The notes beneath the pieces are model-generated. The model worked only from the letters and a program-made list of their open reading frames with translations, was not told the DNA's origin and did no database searches. Below, piece by piece: positions 11,086-23,257 of a DNA stretch of 64,000 nucleotides (position 1 is its first letter; the number at the start of each line of letters is the position of its first letter). The position numbers and the translations under genes are program-made. This DNA is from Anodontia alba (taxonomy: Eukaryota > Mollusca > Bivalvia > Lucinida > Lucinidae). Where the stretch lies: assembly GCA_964016985.1 (NCBI GenBank), contig OZ024827.1, positions 54,292,684-54,356,683 on the forward strand. Direction: 5' to 3'.

Positions 11086-14080
11086 GGTTCAGGATTCAGC
11101 ATATTATTAATAAATGTCCAGGGTATTATTCAGCGTCTGATTCAGGATTCTGCAAATTATTCAAAAATGTCCAGTGTGTTATTCAGCATCTGGTTCAGGA
11201 TTCAGCGTATTAATAAAAAATGTCCAGTGTATTATTCAGCGTCTGGTTCAGGATTCAGCATATTATTCAAAAATGTCCAGGGCATTATACAGCATCTGGT
11301 TCATTATTCAGCATATTATTAAAAATGTCCAGGGTATTATTCAGCGTCTGGTTCACGATTCAGCATATTATTCAAAAATATCCATGGTGTTATTCAGCGA
11401 CTGGTTCAGTATTCAGCGTGTTATTCAAAACTGTCCAGGGTATTATTCAGCGACTGGTTCAGCATTCAGCGTATTATTAAAAAATGTCCAGGGTATTATT
11501 CAGCGTCTGGTTCAGGATTCAGCGAATTATTAAAAAATATCCATGGTGTTATTCAGCGTATTGTTCAAAACTGTCCAGGGTATTATTCAGCGACTGGTTC
11601 AGCATTCAGCGTATTATTTAAAAAATGCCCAGTGTATTATTCAGCATTTGGTTTAGGATTTAGCGTATTATTCGAAAATGTCCAGTGTATTATTCAGCGT
11701 CTGGTTCAGGATTCAGCATATTATTAAAAATGTCCAGGGTATTATTCAGCATCTGGTTCACGATTTCAGCGTAATATACCAAAATGTCCAGTGTATTATT
11801 CAGCATCTGGTTTAGTATTCAGCGTAATATTCAAAAATGTCCTGGGCATTATGCAGAGTCTGGTTCAGTATTCAGCGTACTATTAAAAATGTCCAGGTTA
11901 CTATTCTGCATCTGGTTCAGTATTCAGCGTATTATTAAAAAATGTCCGTGGTATTAATCAGCGACTGGTTCAGTATTCAGTGTATTATTAAAAAATGTCC
12001 AGGGTATTATTCAGCGACTGATTCAGGATTCAGCGTATAATTAAAAAATGTCCAGGGTATTATTCAGCATCTGGTTCTGGATTCTGTGTATTATTAAAAA
12101 ATGTCCAGTGTATTATTCAGCAACTGGTTCAGGATTCAGCGTTTTATTCGAAAATCTCCAGTATCTGGTTTAGGATTCAGCGTATTATTAAAAAATGTCC
12201 AGGGTATTATGCAGCATCTGGTTCAGTATTCAGCGTATTATTAAAAATGTCCTGGGTATTATTCAGCGTCTGGTTCACGATTCAGCGTATTATTCAAAAA
12301 TGTCCATGGTGTTATTCAGTGACTGGTTCAGTATTCAGTGTATTATTCAAAACTGTCCAGGGTATTATTCAGCGACTGGTTCAGCAATCAGCGTAGAATT
12401 AAAAAATGTCCATGGTATTATTCAGCGTATGGTTCAGGATTCTGCGTATTATTAAAATATGTCCAGTGTATTATTCAGCATCTGGTTCAAGATTCAGCAT
12501 ATTATTCGAAACTGTCCAGATTATTATTCAGCGTCTGGTTTAGGATTCAGCGTATTATTAAAAAAATGTCCAGGGCATTATGCAGCGTCTGGTTCATTAT
12601 TCAGCGTATTATTAAAATGCCTAGGATATTATTCAGCGTCTGGTTCAGGATTCAGCATATTGTTAAAAATGTCCAGGGTATTATTCAGCGTCTGTTTCAG
12701 GATTCGGCATATTATTCAAAAGCGTCCAGGGTATTACTCAGTGTCTGGTTAAGTATTTAGCGTATAATTAAAAAAATGTCCAGAGTATTATTCAGCGACT
12801 TGTTCAGGATTAAAAAATGTCCAGGGCATTATGCAGCGTCTGGTTCAGTTTTCAGCGTATTATTAAAAATGTCCAGGTTATTATTCAGCGTCTGGTTCAT
12901 TATTCAGCCTGTTGTTAAAAAAATGTCCAGGGTATTATTCAGCATCTGGTTCAGGATTTGGCATATTATTCAAAAATGTCCAGGTTATTACTCAGAGTCT
13001 GGTTCAGTATTCAGCATATTAATAAAAAATGTCCAGGGTATTATTCTGCGTCTGGTTCAGGATTTAGCGTATTATTAAAAAATGTCCAGGGTATTATTCA
13101 GCGTCTGATTCAGGATTCAGCGTATTATTAAAAAAATGTTCAGGGTATTATTCAGCGTCTGGTTCAGGATTCAGCGTATTATTAAAAAACGTCCAGGGTA
13201 TTATTCAGTGTCTGGTTCAGGATTCAGAGTATTATTCAAAAATGTTCAGGGTATTATTCAGCGTCTGGTTCAGAATTTAGAGTGTTATGCAAAAAGTGGC
13301 CACCGTAATGTTTAGCGTCTGGTTCAGGATTCAGTGTGGAATTAAAAAATATATAGCGTATTATTCAGCGTCTGGTTCAGGATTCAGTGTATGATTAAAA
13401 AATGTCCAAGGTATTATTCAGCGACTGGTTCAGGATTCAGAGTATTATTAAAAAATGTCCAGGGTATTATTCAGTGTCTGGTTCAGGATTCAGGGTATTA
13501 TTCAAAAATGTTCAGGGTATTACTCAGCGTCTGGTTCAGGATTCAGAGTATTATGCAAAAAGTGGCCATCGTAATGTTCAGCGTCTGGTTCAGGATTCAG
13601 TGTGGAATTAAAAAAATATATAGCGTATTCTTCAGCATCTGGTTCAGGATTCAGTACACGATTAAAAAATGTCCAAGGTATTATTCAGCGACTGGTTCAG
13701 GATTCAGAGTATTATTAAAAAAATGTCCAGGGTATTATTCAGGGTCTGGTTCAGTATTCAGCGTATTATTAAAAATTGTACAGGGTATTATTCAGTGTCT
13801 GGTTCAGGATTCAGCATATTATAAAAAAAATGTCCAGGGTATTATTCAGCGTCTGGTTCAGTATTCAGCGTATTATTATAAAATGCCCAGGGTATTATTC
13901 AGCGTCTGGTTCAGGATTCAGCGTATTATTAAATAATGTCCAGGGTATTATTCAACGTCTGGTTCAGTATTCAGCGATTTATTAAAAAATGTCCAGGGTA
14001 TTATTCAGCGTCTGGTTCAGTATTCAGCGTATTATTCAAAACTGTCCAGGGTATTATTCAGCGACTGTTTCAGGGTGCAG
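11086..14080 (+). repeat. 53-bp minisatellite, right arm (~56 copies)
   Basis: Same unit as the left arm (TGTCCAGGGTATTATTCAGC and so on). Some neighbouring units share private variants. For example, a longer block containing AAAAAGTGGCCA and GTGTGGAATTAAAAAA recurs near 13290-13400 and 13556-13670, which points to local duplication of groups of units. Open frames such as 13391-13936 result from the frame cycling of a 53-bp unit and lack any protein-family signature. Confidence 0.9.
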
Positions 14081-15050
14081 CATATTCCCGGTCTCAACAT
14101 CGCTCAAGAAGCGGGGAAGCCCCGAGGATGTCCCAGCCTGGCGTGTCCGGGCTCAGTGGCACTCAAACAGCAGTGAAGTCCCGGGAGTCCAAAATAGCCC
14201 AGAAATAACCACTAACGACTAACGATAAAAAAACGACTAAGTTTGCCTTTTATTCAAAAATAAACCAAATCAAAAATTGCTCTGAAGTAACACACACACC
14301 AGAATTGATTTCAAAAGATCCAGTGTGTCTCAACATCGCTCAAGTAGTGGAGAAGCCCTGAGCATGTCGCCACCAGGCCTGTACAGGCTCAGTAGCACTA
14401 AAGCAGCGGGGAAGTTCCCGGAGTCCAGAATCGCCCCCGAAACTGGATTGAAGACCCAACGTGCCTGGTCTCAACATCGCTGAAGAAGCGGGGAAGCCCC
14501 GGGAGTGTCCCCCGCCCGGCCTGCCCGAGCTCAATGGCGCTCAAGCAGCAGGGAAGTCCCAGGAGTCCAAAATTGCCCAGAAGTAACCACACCAAAAAAC
14601 GACTAAGTTCGCATTTTATTCAAAAATAAACTAAGCCCAAAATTGCTCTGAATTAACCACACACACCAAAATTTATTTCAAAAGACCCAGTGCGCCCGGT
14701 CCCAACATCGCTCAAGACGCGGGGAAGCCCTGGGCGTGTCGCCACCAGGCCTGTATGGGCTCAATAGCGTTAAAGCAGCGGGGAAGTCCCCAGAATCCAA
14801 AATCGCCCCGAATTAACCACACAACCCAAAAACGACAAAGTTCGCAATTTCTTCAGAAATAAACTGTCCGAAATTGGGTTGAAATGACCCAGTGTGCCCG
14901 CTCTCAACATCGCTCAAGAAGCGGGAAAGCCTCAGGTGTGCCCTTCCTCCGCTCCCTCCCCCTCCCCCTCCCCCAACCCCCGCCCCTTGTTCGGTCTGAA
15001 TATCGCTGAAGCAGCGGGGAAGCCCCGGGAGTAATTCATTTTTTTTAAAA
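14081..15050. repeat. GC-richer tandem array with AACATCGCT...GCGGGGAAGCCCC modules
   Basis: Anchor AACATCGCT (or TATCGCT) occurs at about 14096, 14331, 14472, 14703, 14905 and 15000, each followed by a CAAG/GAAG-AGCGGGGAAGCC motif that contains a short palindrome (GGGGAAGCCCC). Alternating spacings of about 235 and 141 bp suggest a ~375-bp unit made of two halves separated by an A/T-rich segment with TTTATTCAAAAATAAAC. Short open frames on both strands overlap it without recognisable domains. It joins the 53-bp minisatellite directly. Confidence 0.75.
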
Positions 15051-15164
15051 AAAAAACATGGGGGTCCCCATTACGCGTAATCTTAAGAGTGGTTTCGACC
15101 GCTGAAAGGACAGATGTGTCTTAACCGCACGCGTAATATTCAGGGCTAGGGTAACGGTGCTGTG

Positions 15165-16290
15165 TAATTGGCCAGTTAGTCTCATTATTACATATGAGTA
15201 GGTTAGGGATCTCAGAGTGTTAGAATTAGGTTTAGGGTTAAGTAAGGTTAGGTTAGGTTAGGTCAGGGTTAGGGTTAGGGTTTTGTGGCAGCAGCTAAGA
15301 CTTACGGTTAGGGTAAATCTCAGTTGGGCAGTTGCGCCTAGCTCGGCGTGATGTTAGGTGTACGAGTTAGGGTTATTAGTGTCAGGGGTAAGGGTAAGTA
15401 GGGGCTAGACAGGGTGTTAGGGGCTAGGGCTAGGGTTAGAGGCTGCGGCTAAGCGTTGCGGTTAGTTTAGGGGTTGCGGTTAGTTCTAATGTTTTATAGC
15501 TAGGGATAGGGTTAGGGTTAGTGATAGGGTTAGGGTTAGGGGTTAGGCCTATGCTTAGTAGGGGCTAGACAGGGTGTTAGGGGCTTGGACTAGGGTTAGA
15601 GGCTGCCATTAGAGGTTGGGGTTAGTTTTGGGGTTGCGGTTAATTCTGATGTGCTTTAGCTAGGGTTAGGGTTAGGGCTAGGATAACCCTAGGGTTAGGG
15701 TAGCCCCAACCCAGGGGCTATGCAGGGTGATTGTTTGGGACTGGGGCTAGGGTGAGAGTGTGTGTCTAAGACTTGCGGTTAGTTTTTGGATTGCGGTTAA
15801 TTCTAATGTTTCGTAGCTAGGATTAGGGTTAGTGTTAGTGATGGGTTAGGGTTAGGGTTAGGGGCTAGGGTAGTAGGGGTATGAAAGGGTAAGTGTTAGG
15901 GGCTGGGGCTAGGGTTGGAGGCTGTCGCTAAAGGTTGTGGTTAGTTTTGGGGCTGCGGTTAATTCTGATGTCTTCTAGCTAGGGTTAGGGTTAGTGTAAC
16001 CCAAGTGTTAGGGTGCCTCAACACTGGGGCTATGAAGGGAGCGTCTTTACGGCTGGGGCTAGGGTGAGAGGGTGGGTCTGAGACTTGCGGTTAGTTTTGG
16101 GATTGCGGTTGATTCTATTGTTTCGTACCTAGGGCTAGGGTTAGGGTTAGTGATAGGTTAGGATAGGGTTAGGGGTAAGGGCTAGGGTAGTAGGGGCTTG
16201 ACAGGGTTAGTGTTCGAGGCTGGGACTAGGGTTGGAGGCTGTAGCTAAAGATTGTGGTTAGTTTTGGGGTTGCTGTTAATTTTGGTCTTT
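15165..16290 (+). repeat. Degenerate telomere-like (TTAGGG) interstitial array with ~157/315-bp higher-order period
   Basis: Runs of GGTTAGGGTTAGGG and variants (GCTAGGG, GATAGGG) are interspersed with a conserved block GCGGTTAGTTTTGGG...TTAATTCT. The landmark GGGGCT(A/T)(G)ACAGGGT recurs at about 15405, 15561, 15711, 15876, 16024 and 16192, spacing 150-166 bp. Alternate monomers are more alike (one type reads TCTAAGACTTGCGG, the other AAAGGTTGTGG), giving a dimer of about 315 bp. TTAGGG is the telomere repeat of molluscs and many other animals. The array is degenerate and interstitial, not an active chromosome end in this orientation. Confidence 0.85.
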
Positions 16291-16605
16291 AGCCTGTCTA
16301 AACACCCTAAAAACTGTGAAAAAGGACATTTCAAACTTGATAAACAATACTTTTAGAAAAAAAACCTAATTTCTGAATTATGAAACTTTAGTTGCCCAAA
16401 ATACTACATTAAAAATCTTAATTTTCCCAAATTATGAAATTATGCTCTCTTTCCTATCCATCTCACTTTCTCACTATATGAAATAAAAATATAAAACACA
16501 ATTTCCCTCCTTTCTGACTAATTGACCTTAAAAAAAAATAAAAACCTGTCTCACTTCTTTCACTCCATTTCTTGGCGATTATACAATTTTTTAAAAACTG
16601 GAAAC
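16291..16605. other. AT-rich stretch, no feature recognised
   Basis: Sequence between the telomere-like array and the Penelope-like fragment. It is A/T-rich with several short A-runs. I see no open frame, repeat unit or RNA gene. Confidence 0.5.
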
Positions 16606-16607
16606 GA

Positions 16608-17285
16608 ATTTATTAAAACTGGAAACGATTTTTAGATGATTGCTTTATCACATGGACAAAGTCAAAACGAGAATTATTAGAATTAGAAAATATGCTTAAC
16701 AGCTTACACTCAGATATAAAATTTACGGCTGAATGCAGTGATAAACAATTACCATTTTTAGATGTCTTAGTGAAGAAAGAAGGGTTTAAATTGAAACTGA
16801 TATATACTACAAGCCAACTGACAGCAAACAATACTTACTGTTTAATTCGTGTCACCCTAAACACACTAGGACAAGCATTCCTTATTCACTAGCAAGAAGA
16901 ATACGAAGCATAGTTACAAATGAAGACACATTACAAGTCCGTTTGAATGAACTAAGGCACGCATCAAAACATCAAAATTATCCTGTAATTGTGATAGAAA
17001 AGGTATAGATAAAGCCATGAAATTAAGAAAACAGGAACTACGAATAGTAAGGGAAAAGACGGATAATGATATTATTACATATGTATCAACATTCAATCCC
17101 AAAAATCCGAAGTTATTCAATTCAATACGAGAAAACCTGTCAATTCTACAGGAAGATGAAACCATGAATAAGATACTTCAAGAATCACTGTATTTAAACA
17201 CAAAATATTTTGTCTGTTTTTCATTCGAACTTGTCCCCAAAACATGCCAAGATCATATAGTCCAAAATGTCTGCACTCAACTGTA
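16608..17285 (+). pseudogene. Penelope-like element fragment: reverse transcriptase palm/thumb, decayed
   Basis: Translation from 16626 gives RFLDDCFITW, the catalytic [Y/F]xDD-type box of Penelope-like reverse transcriptases. It continues in frame as KFTAECSDKQLPFLDVLVKK, a typical segment just after it. A frameshift follows near 16855. The homologous reading then resumes as the SLARRIRS region in another frame (about 16890) and as the thumb-like segment KNPKLFNSIRENLSILQ (about 17100-17150). No GIY-YIG endonuclease can be read after it. It is a truncated relic and differs in sequence from the permuted element at 27-38 kb. Confidence 0.7.
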
Positions 17286-17299
17286 AATTATATCAGGAA

Positions 17300-18760
17300 A
17301 CTTCATTTTTTAGATCAACAATTTATGTAATATGCATATTATTTCTATAGATGAAATAATGTCTTCCAATCCGTTCATTGACTATAGTGGGGCGGAGCTG
17401 GAATGGATGGCTCTTTTAGATAGCAGATAGGTCTGCGCATAGCTCTAATACGGTGATCTACGGTAATTGGTGAAATTTAATAGTTGTGTTTACCCTGTAC
17501 ATTAACAGCAATGAACATATTTGTTGCCATGTTTCATTCGCAAAAAAAGCTTAATGTACATTACGATAACACGCTTGTTAACTGCAATGCTATTTTTTGA
17601 GGCTGTAAAAAAGGCGATTTTCAGATGAAAAATTTGATGAAGATTGTTCTAACAAGTACCCACAATATATGTTTTAGAGCAGAAATAAGAAAGTCGTTTA
17701 CCCCGGTAAATCTCACTTTTCCCGATATAAAGTGGGATTTATAAGGGGTGTTCATGCAACAGACTTGTAAAGAGATTATATGTAGGTTGGCAGAGGCTGT
17801 AAGTTTACAGATTATTCATTGAACAGAGAGATCGTTCAGGTTTCCGGATAAACACATATTTTTATGTTGTTGTTTTTTTTTGTTGTTTTTTTTTTTTTTT
17901 TTGTTTTGTTTTTTTGTGTTTACCATAATGGTATAAAGAGAAAACAAACCGTGTATTGAATAGTGGATTTATTACAAAAGGAAGCAACAATATAATAACC
18001 ATGACTTTATTCTAACAACGCAGCACATGTAAGAAAAGAACAAATGAGCTGTGGCACAAGATAATGGTACTTTTCGTCCTCCGTAAAGTCATTCTTCAAA
18101 TGCGCATGCTCAGCTATCTAGTGGAGTTAGATGTCTAATTCTTGGTCTAAACCTTCGTCTAGTTCTATACTATATATGTTCAAAGGCTCTGGTGAGACTG
18201 CGCGGATGCGCAGGTGCGCCTGAGCCTTCGCTGTTCGCATATGCTATAAGCACCATTATCCCATGTGCTGGCTCAAATAATGCATATGTTTCATGGCAAT
18301 GTAAGTTGAAAGAACAAATAATGCATTCGTTTTATGACAATGCAGCATATGCAATAATAACAAAAAGAACAAAATGCACACTTTTCATGAAAATGATACG
18401 TGACAAGTAAGAAAAGAACAAATAATGCACGTTTTAAGGAAATACATTCATCTGCGTCTGTAAAGACACAATTAAGCGGCTGCGCATGTCTGTAGAATAA
18501 AAATGTGGCTGTGATAATGAAAAAAAAATCAGATGAAAATAAAATTAAATTAGATATGCGCCAAGCAAAGACTCGGATCAGCCTGTACTTCAGTAGAGTC
18601 TATTAAAAGTCTTCAATGACACTCAGTAACTCATATAAGATCTAACTTAAAACAACATTATAACACTGAAGATAATAGATAGAGAGACCTGTATTATATT
18701 TAAAATATGCAGGCTGATAATATCTTTATGTTAAAACATCATTAATAATCATTTATAAAT
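17300..18760. other. No gene recognised; contains half of a dispersed palindromic repeat and T-runs
   Basis: The segment 17645-17745 (AGTACCCACAATATATG, GCAGAAATAAGAAA and a following TAAATCTCACTTT) matches the right arm of the hairpin repeat at 26050-26165, without its left arm. A T-rich run with interspersed G lies at about 17870-17920. The rest shows only short open frames with no family signature. Confidence 0.5.
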
Positions 18761-18764
18761 ATTA

Positions 18765-18850
18765 GGGGCCGAGTTGGTAAGGGGCCGAGTTTGTGGGGGG
18801 GGGGGGGGCGAATTGGTTAGGGGCCGAGTTTGTTAGGGGCCGAGTTTTCC
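18765..18850 (+). repeat. Short minisatellite, ~18-bp GGGGCCGAGTTTGTTAG units
   Basis: About five imperfect copies of GGGGCCGAGTT(T/G)GT(T/A)AG are interrupted by a G-run at about 18796-18808. It is a local tandem repeat in an otherwise AT-rich region. Confidence 0.8.
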
Positions 18851-20000
18851 AGTATCCAATAATCGTGTACTTATTATCCATCAGCAGTCCAACAAGTAAC
18901 TGACACCTCAGAACACATTTATTATTGCTCAGAAGTGTTTATTGTCATAACATCGTAGGAGTTAAATGCATAAAAAGGATAAGAAATGTTACATAAATAT
19001 AATATGCAAGTATTTACCAACATTTTTTTTATGTAAAAGGTCTCAAATAAAGGGCAGCGGCATGGTTACTTCTACATAATATGGAATACATATAAACATG
19101 TAATCGTCACCCCAAGACTTTTTGTTTGCTCATTTAAATATATTAATGTTTCCAGACTAAAATCAAATTACTATCTATTAATCAATCTATCTATATTTTT
19201 CTGAAAATAGCAGGTACAGATTATCTCATTTATCTCATTAATACCTGTAAATTACCTGTAAATGCTACCCATGCAAACACCTGCTTGTTTATTAATTACT
19301 TGATATGCCGCTAATTCCATCACAACAGATTATCCCTAAACAGACAAACGCATGACTATCGACTAAGCTGACACTCAGCGAACCTTTTCGTTCCTGTTTT
19401 TTTTGGAGAATGTTAAAATATTAATTCTTTAAAAAATAAATAAATAAAAGCGAGGATTTTCGTTCAATTATTTTATATATACAATTTTAATATGTTAATA
19501 AGAACTTCTGTTCTATTTTGATCTTTGAAAGAATTCGAAATGCTAAATTGTATACATTTACCCGAAAAAAATATGATAAATGCAATATTGTAGTTTGTAC
19601 AATAAATAGAAGAATTTATTCCAAATTCAGCATATACATACAGTCGCACTCAAACTTGCACCCACCCAGATTTAACATTTCAAACACTTCAGTGAAGATA
19701 ATGCGAAAATATTGAATTGCAATTAAATAGTGTACAAAACTCTGCACCCGCTTTATCTGATGAGTCTGCACTGCATATTGAATGGACCTTGCACATTCTA
19801 ATAGCGAACAATGTATGGACATACTGATCTGGAGCTACAATGGTCGCACATAATAAATCCTGCCTTTAATTGGAGAGACTCATAGTATTTCTGTGTTGGG
19901 TAATTTGCAAATATGGATAAAATGTCATTTTCCTTTGATTATACATGCAATTAATGTTACTATCCTGTTTTGCCTTTTTTTCGAGGGGGGGGGGGGGGTA
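18851..20000. other. No gene or repeat recognised
   Basis: A/T-rich sequence. Open frames up to 68 codons exist on both strands (for example 19616-19822) but show no domain, and I see no splice or repeat structure. Confidence 0.45.
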
Positions 20001-20004
20001 GAGA

Positions 20005-20085
20005 GGCCTGTGCAAACAGTATAGACCCAGATCAGAGGCCACAGGTAACATTTTTTCATCAGGGTTTACGCTGTTATCAATAGAT
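20005..20085. repeat. Dispersed palindromic repeat P2 (GATCAGA type), partial
   Basis: Contains CAAACAGTATAGACCCAGAT, then CAGAGGCCAC, and a following CATCAGGGTTTACGCTGTT. This is one of at least seven relatives in the window whose core is an inverted repeat around a GTAGACC(C/T)(A/T)GATCAGA arm. This copy has a diverged second arm. Confidence 0.65.
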
Positions 20086-20689
20086 ACTAGAATGCCCTTG
20101 TTAAAAACTAAGGACAAGTATGGTAAAAAATAGTCAGGTTATATTTTGGGCTATAGCGCATGCAAAATACACAACCTTGTCGAAACATCAAACAACAGCA
20201 ACATTAGAAAAGGACCATTATGACAGTGATATACGCATCCGGGCAGACTGATCAGTCTCTTTTGCTACCTACAGAAACATTGATTGCTTAGATTACTTTA
20301 GAACATATTAACATTGAAAATCCAGGTCAGATTATGTGCAATTGTGCAGTCTGGTCGTCAAAATTCTGCAACTTACAAGCTGGACTACCACTTTCGCACG
20401 AGGTCTTGAACACGCCCGCACCGTGTCTGGACGTGCACGCACTCCGTGTCTGGGCGAGGTGACCTAGTTATGAATTATAACTAGGCATCGTTTCAAGCCA
20501 ACCCAGTAGTCCAGTAAAACTAATCCAGATTTATCTGGCGCTGCCTCTATGTGACTCAGTTGCCTGGCAGCGTTAAAAATCTGAAAACTGAACTTTATAA
20601 CACACTGAATGTCGGAATGGAATGCAAAAATATCATTGTCTGTCAAAAAACGGGGTTCTTTAAGGCTCAACACTCTGGGTCAAATTTGA

Positions 20690-20868
20690 CGACATTTTGA
20701 AATACTTCTCTCATTTTTCCCAGGAAACAAGATTTTGACATTTCATGCAAATCGACTCCAGTGGAGACAGTTTGCATGAAATATCAAATCATGTTTTCAG
20801 GAAAAAGCAAGAAAACATATCATCAATTTCCCATCTGCTGAATTTGCCCAGAGACTGTTACAGGTTAA
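20690..20868. repeat. Dispersed palindromic repeat P1 (TTTGACATTTCATGCAAAT type)
   Basis: A foldback sequence of about 180 bp. One arm runs CATTTTGAAATA...GATTTTGACATTTCATGCAAA and the other runs TTTGCATGAAATATCAAAT...CATCTGCTGAATTTGCCCAG. Similar copies lie at about 23920, 24600, 25395, 39795 and 40865/41923. It is a MITE-like repeat with no coding content. Confidence 0.75.
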
Positions 20869-21500
20869 GAAATAATAATTATGTTTTAAAACAAAGGAAC
20901 AATGACAGAAGGAATAAATGAGTTGTACCCACTTTCCAAGTTATTTTATGGACTAGGATGAAACTTCTGTTGCACATGGAAATAGTAAACAGTACAATAA
21001 CATAAACAGGTACTGAATCAGCTGTACATATATGGTCTTCAAAACACACTTCTGTCAAGACTATCAAATAATTTGGCAAAATTCAGATTGGATGGATGTT
21101 GTTGGGTAGTTCCCATTTTACCTATTCCCATTTCACCTATATACACTTCAAAAGATGCCATTCCCATTTCCTTTGACATTTTATTTGTGAAGTCCATTTT
21201 GAATATAATGGTGTTTCAGTAATTTAATAATTTCACATACAGCTCCGAATTTTCTGGAGTGTACAAGTTCTGTAATATTCTTTTATATAATGAAGTCTTC
21301 TTTTTCATAAATATAGGAATATGAACAATATATAGGTGTGAAAAAGTAAAATAAGTGGTTTCATCAAACCTTAGTTTTTTTTTTTTTTTTTTTTTGTTTT
21401 TTTTTTTTTGTTTTTTTTTTTTTGTTTTGTTTTTTTTTGTTGGGGGGGGGGGGGTTGGGGGTTTGTTTGTTTGTTGTTTTTTTTTGGTTTTTTTTTATTG

Positions 21501-21531
<31 letters not shown>

Positions 21532-22230
21532 GCAGAAGGAACACATGATTATCAGTAGATTTGGTATAAGGGTATCAATTATTTATAATTGGATCATTAA
21601 CAAAGTAGTATTACACCACTGACAATCATGTATAACAGTTATTTTGCTGTGTTTCAGTTCCCGATTAAAAACATGCATTTATCTGATATTTCCTGCATTC
21701 AACCTCAGTATTAAATCTTGAAATTAAATATTAATACCATATTCTAATTTAACCCCTTTTAATTATATCAGTCCAATATGCACAGGTAATTTGCTGATTT
21801 TCCCAAACTGATTTTCAAATTTCTGCAATTTTAGACATGTTGTTTACATTTTTTTTTATGAATACATAACTGTCAAATTCCTTTTAAAAGCATGTTTCCT
21901 CTATGTAAAGCATGTGAATGACATAAGTTTACAAAGTCACACTTTAGTAAGCTTGTAAACAGGGTAACATATACCTATCACATACCTATCACAGTGTTAC
22001 ACTTGGGACATCGCAAATACCATAATTAAACCAATCTACTATGTTTCTCTGTATTGTCATTTCTGTTTTTAAAAGTTTTTATGTGTTGACCAGTAAACCA
22101 CAAATATGCACATGATGAACAAAAATACTAAATAACACACATAGACCATTTCTGTATCAGTGAATAGATTGCTTTAAATATTGATTGTGAAAAGAGCCAG
22201 AATATTCAAATAAATCAAATTATTGTAAAA
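20869..22230. other. No gene recognised; long T-rich low-complexity tract at 21371-21529
   Basis: The T-tract with interspersed G and a G-run accounts for the phenylalanine- and lysine-rich open frames seen on both strands. The remainder is A/T-rich with no recognisable unit. Confidence 0.5.
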
Positions 22231-22904
22231 AAAAAAAAAAAAAAAGGTAAAGTTAAATCTTTTCTGCAAAATCATTTGATTGCAACTCGACATGGAAAGT
22301 TTCATCACCTGGTGTAAACAAACTGAGACCTGCCATGTGCACTATCTGGTTAACTCTTTCACTGCCACGGGCAATAATTACAGGATTTTGCAAACAACAT
22401 ACATCAAGATGAGACTGCTCATAATGAGCCGTCTCATCTGGATCTACGCTGTTTGACATTCAGTCTTTCAACTTTACATGTAAACTTCTTTTCAAGATAT
22501 AGTTTATTTAAAGAAAAAGCAGACGACAAATATCGTCTGAAATTTGGCACCGAAAGAGTTAAGGGATGCATAGTTTACCAGTGCGGCAATGGCCCAATAC
22601 TTTATGCAAGAACATTTCTAACAAAATACCATATGCAAATAGTGCTGACCTAGATCAGCCTGTTCCCAGTCTAATAATAGCTCCAGATAACTAAGGCTAT
22701 CCAGATAACTATTTTTTCTTATTTCTACACAGTCATGCCTCTGCAAGGCAATTCTAATTTATACCTACAACGCAGACGTATGTTTTTCTCAAATTCTCTG
22801 CAAAAACATAATGTTGCGGTATTCATTAGAAGTGCCTTGTTCAGGCACTTTTAATGAATACCAACAACATAACTTTTCATAAAACAAATATCAATATTGC
22901 CATA
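22231..22904. other. Repeat-derived sequence with a short hairpin at 22826-22866; no gene
   Basis: Begins with an A-run (about 22229-22245). The hairpin arms are GGTATTCATTAGAAGTGCC and GGCACTTTTAATGAATACC, flanked by ACATAATGTTG and CAACAACAT. A similar hairpin (GGTATTCA...TGAATATC) lies inside both TTAA-flanked elements at about 28995 and 30430. A segment around 22425-22460 resembles part of the GATCAGA-type palindromic family. Confidence 0.5.
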
Positions 22905-23010
22905 ATAACCCGAAGTATTGGGACAGTAAGGCATTTGCAAATTGTATAGACACAGATCAGATGCCACAGAACATGGCATCTGATTAGGTTCTACACTGTT
23001 TGCCGCTCAT
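22905..23010. repeat. Dispersed palindromic repeat P2 copy
   Basis: Reads AGTATTGGGACAGTAAGGC, then AGACACAGATCAGATGCC, a short loop, GGCATCTGATTAGG and TCTACACTGTTTGCC. The inverted arms can pair over roughly 20 bp. Its outer part (AATACTT...GTCCC) is shared with the copies at 46330 and 47350. Confidence 0.8.
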
Positions 23011-23257
23011 CCAGCACGATTTTAAACACATCAAGAGGTAGGTGAATGAACTATTTTAAATTTTTGGCTAAGTATGGTAAGTAAATAAGGTGTCCCAAAA
23101 CTTAGGGTAAACATGGTATTTGGTTGTTAAAAAAACAACAACAACAACAACAAAAAAAAAAAAAACAGTATTTTATGTGGCGCCATGAGCTACACTGTTT
23201 GCCATTCCACCGAGTAGTTTGTTAAAAATAAAGGGTAAAATAAGAATAGAATAAAGA

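Noticed and set aside
3470..14080. CRISPR-like interpretation of regularly spaced repeats
   Set aside because: Units are contiguous with no unique spacers of constant length, there are no cas genes, and the genome is eukaryotic.
18192..18410. 72-codon open frame after a GC-rich MRLRGCAGAP start
   Set aside because: The GC-rich part is a small palindromic repeat also found near 45270. There is no domain, splice signal or support for a gene.
21355..21622. Phe- and Lys-rich open frames
   Set aside because: They arise from a long T-rich low-complexity tract and are not coding.
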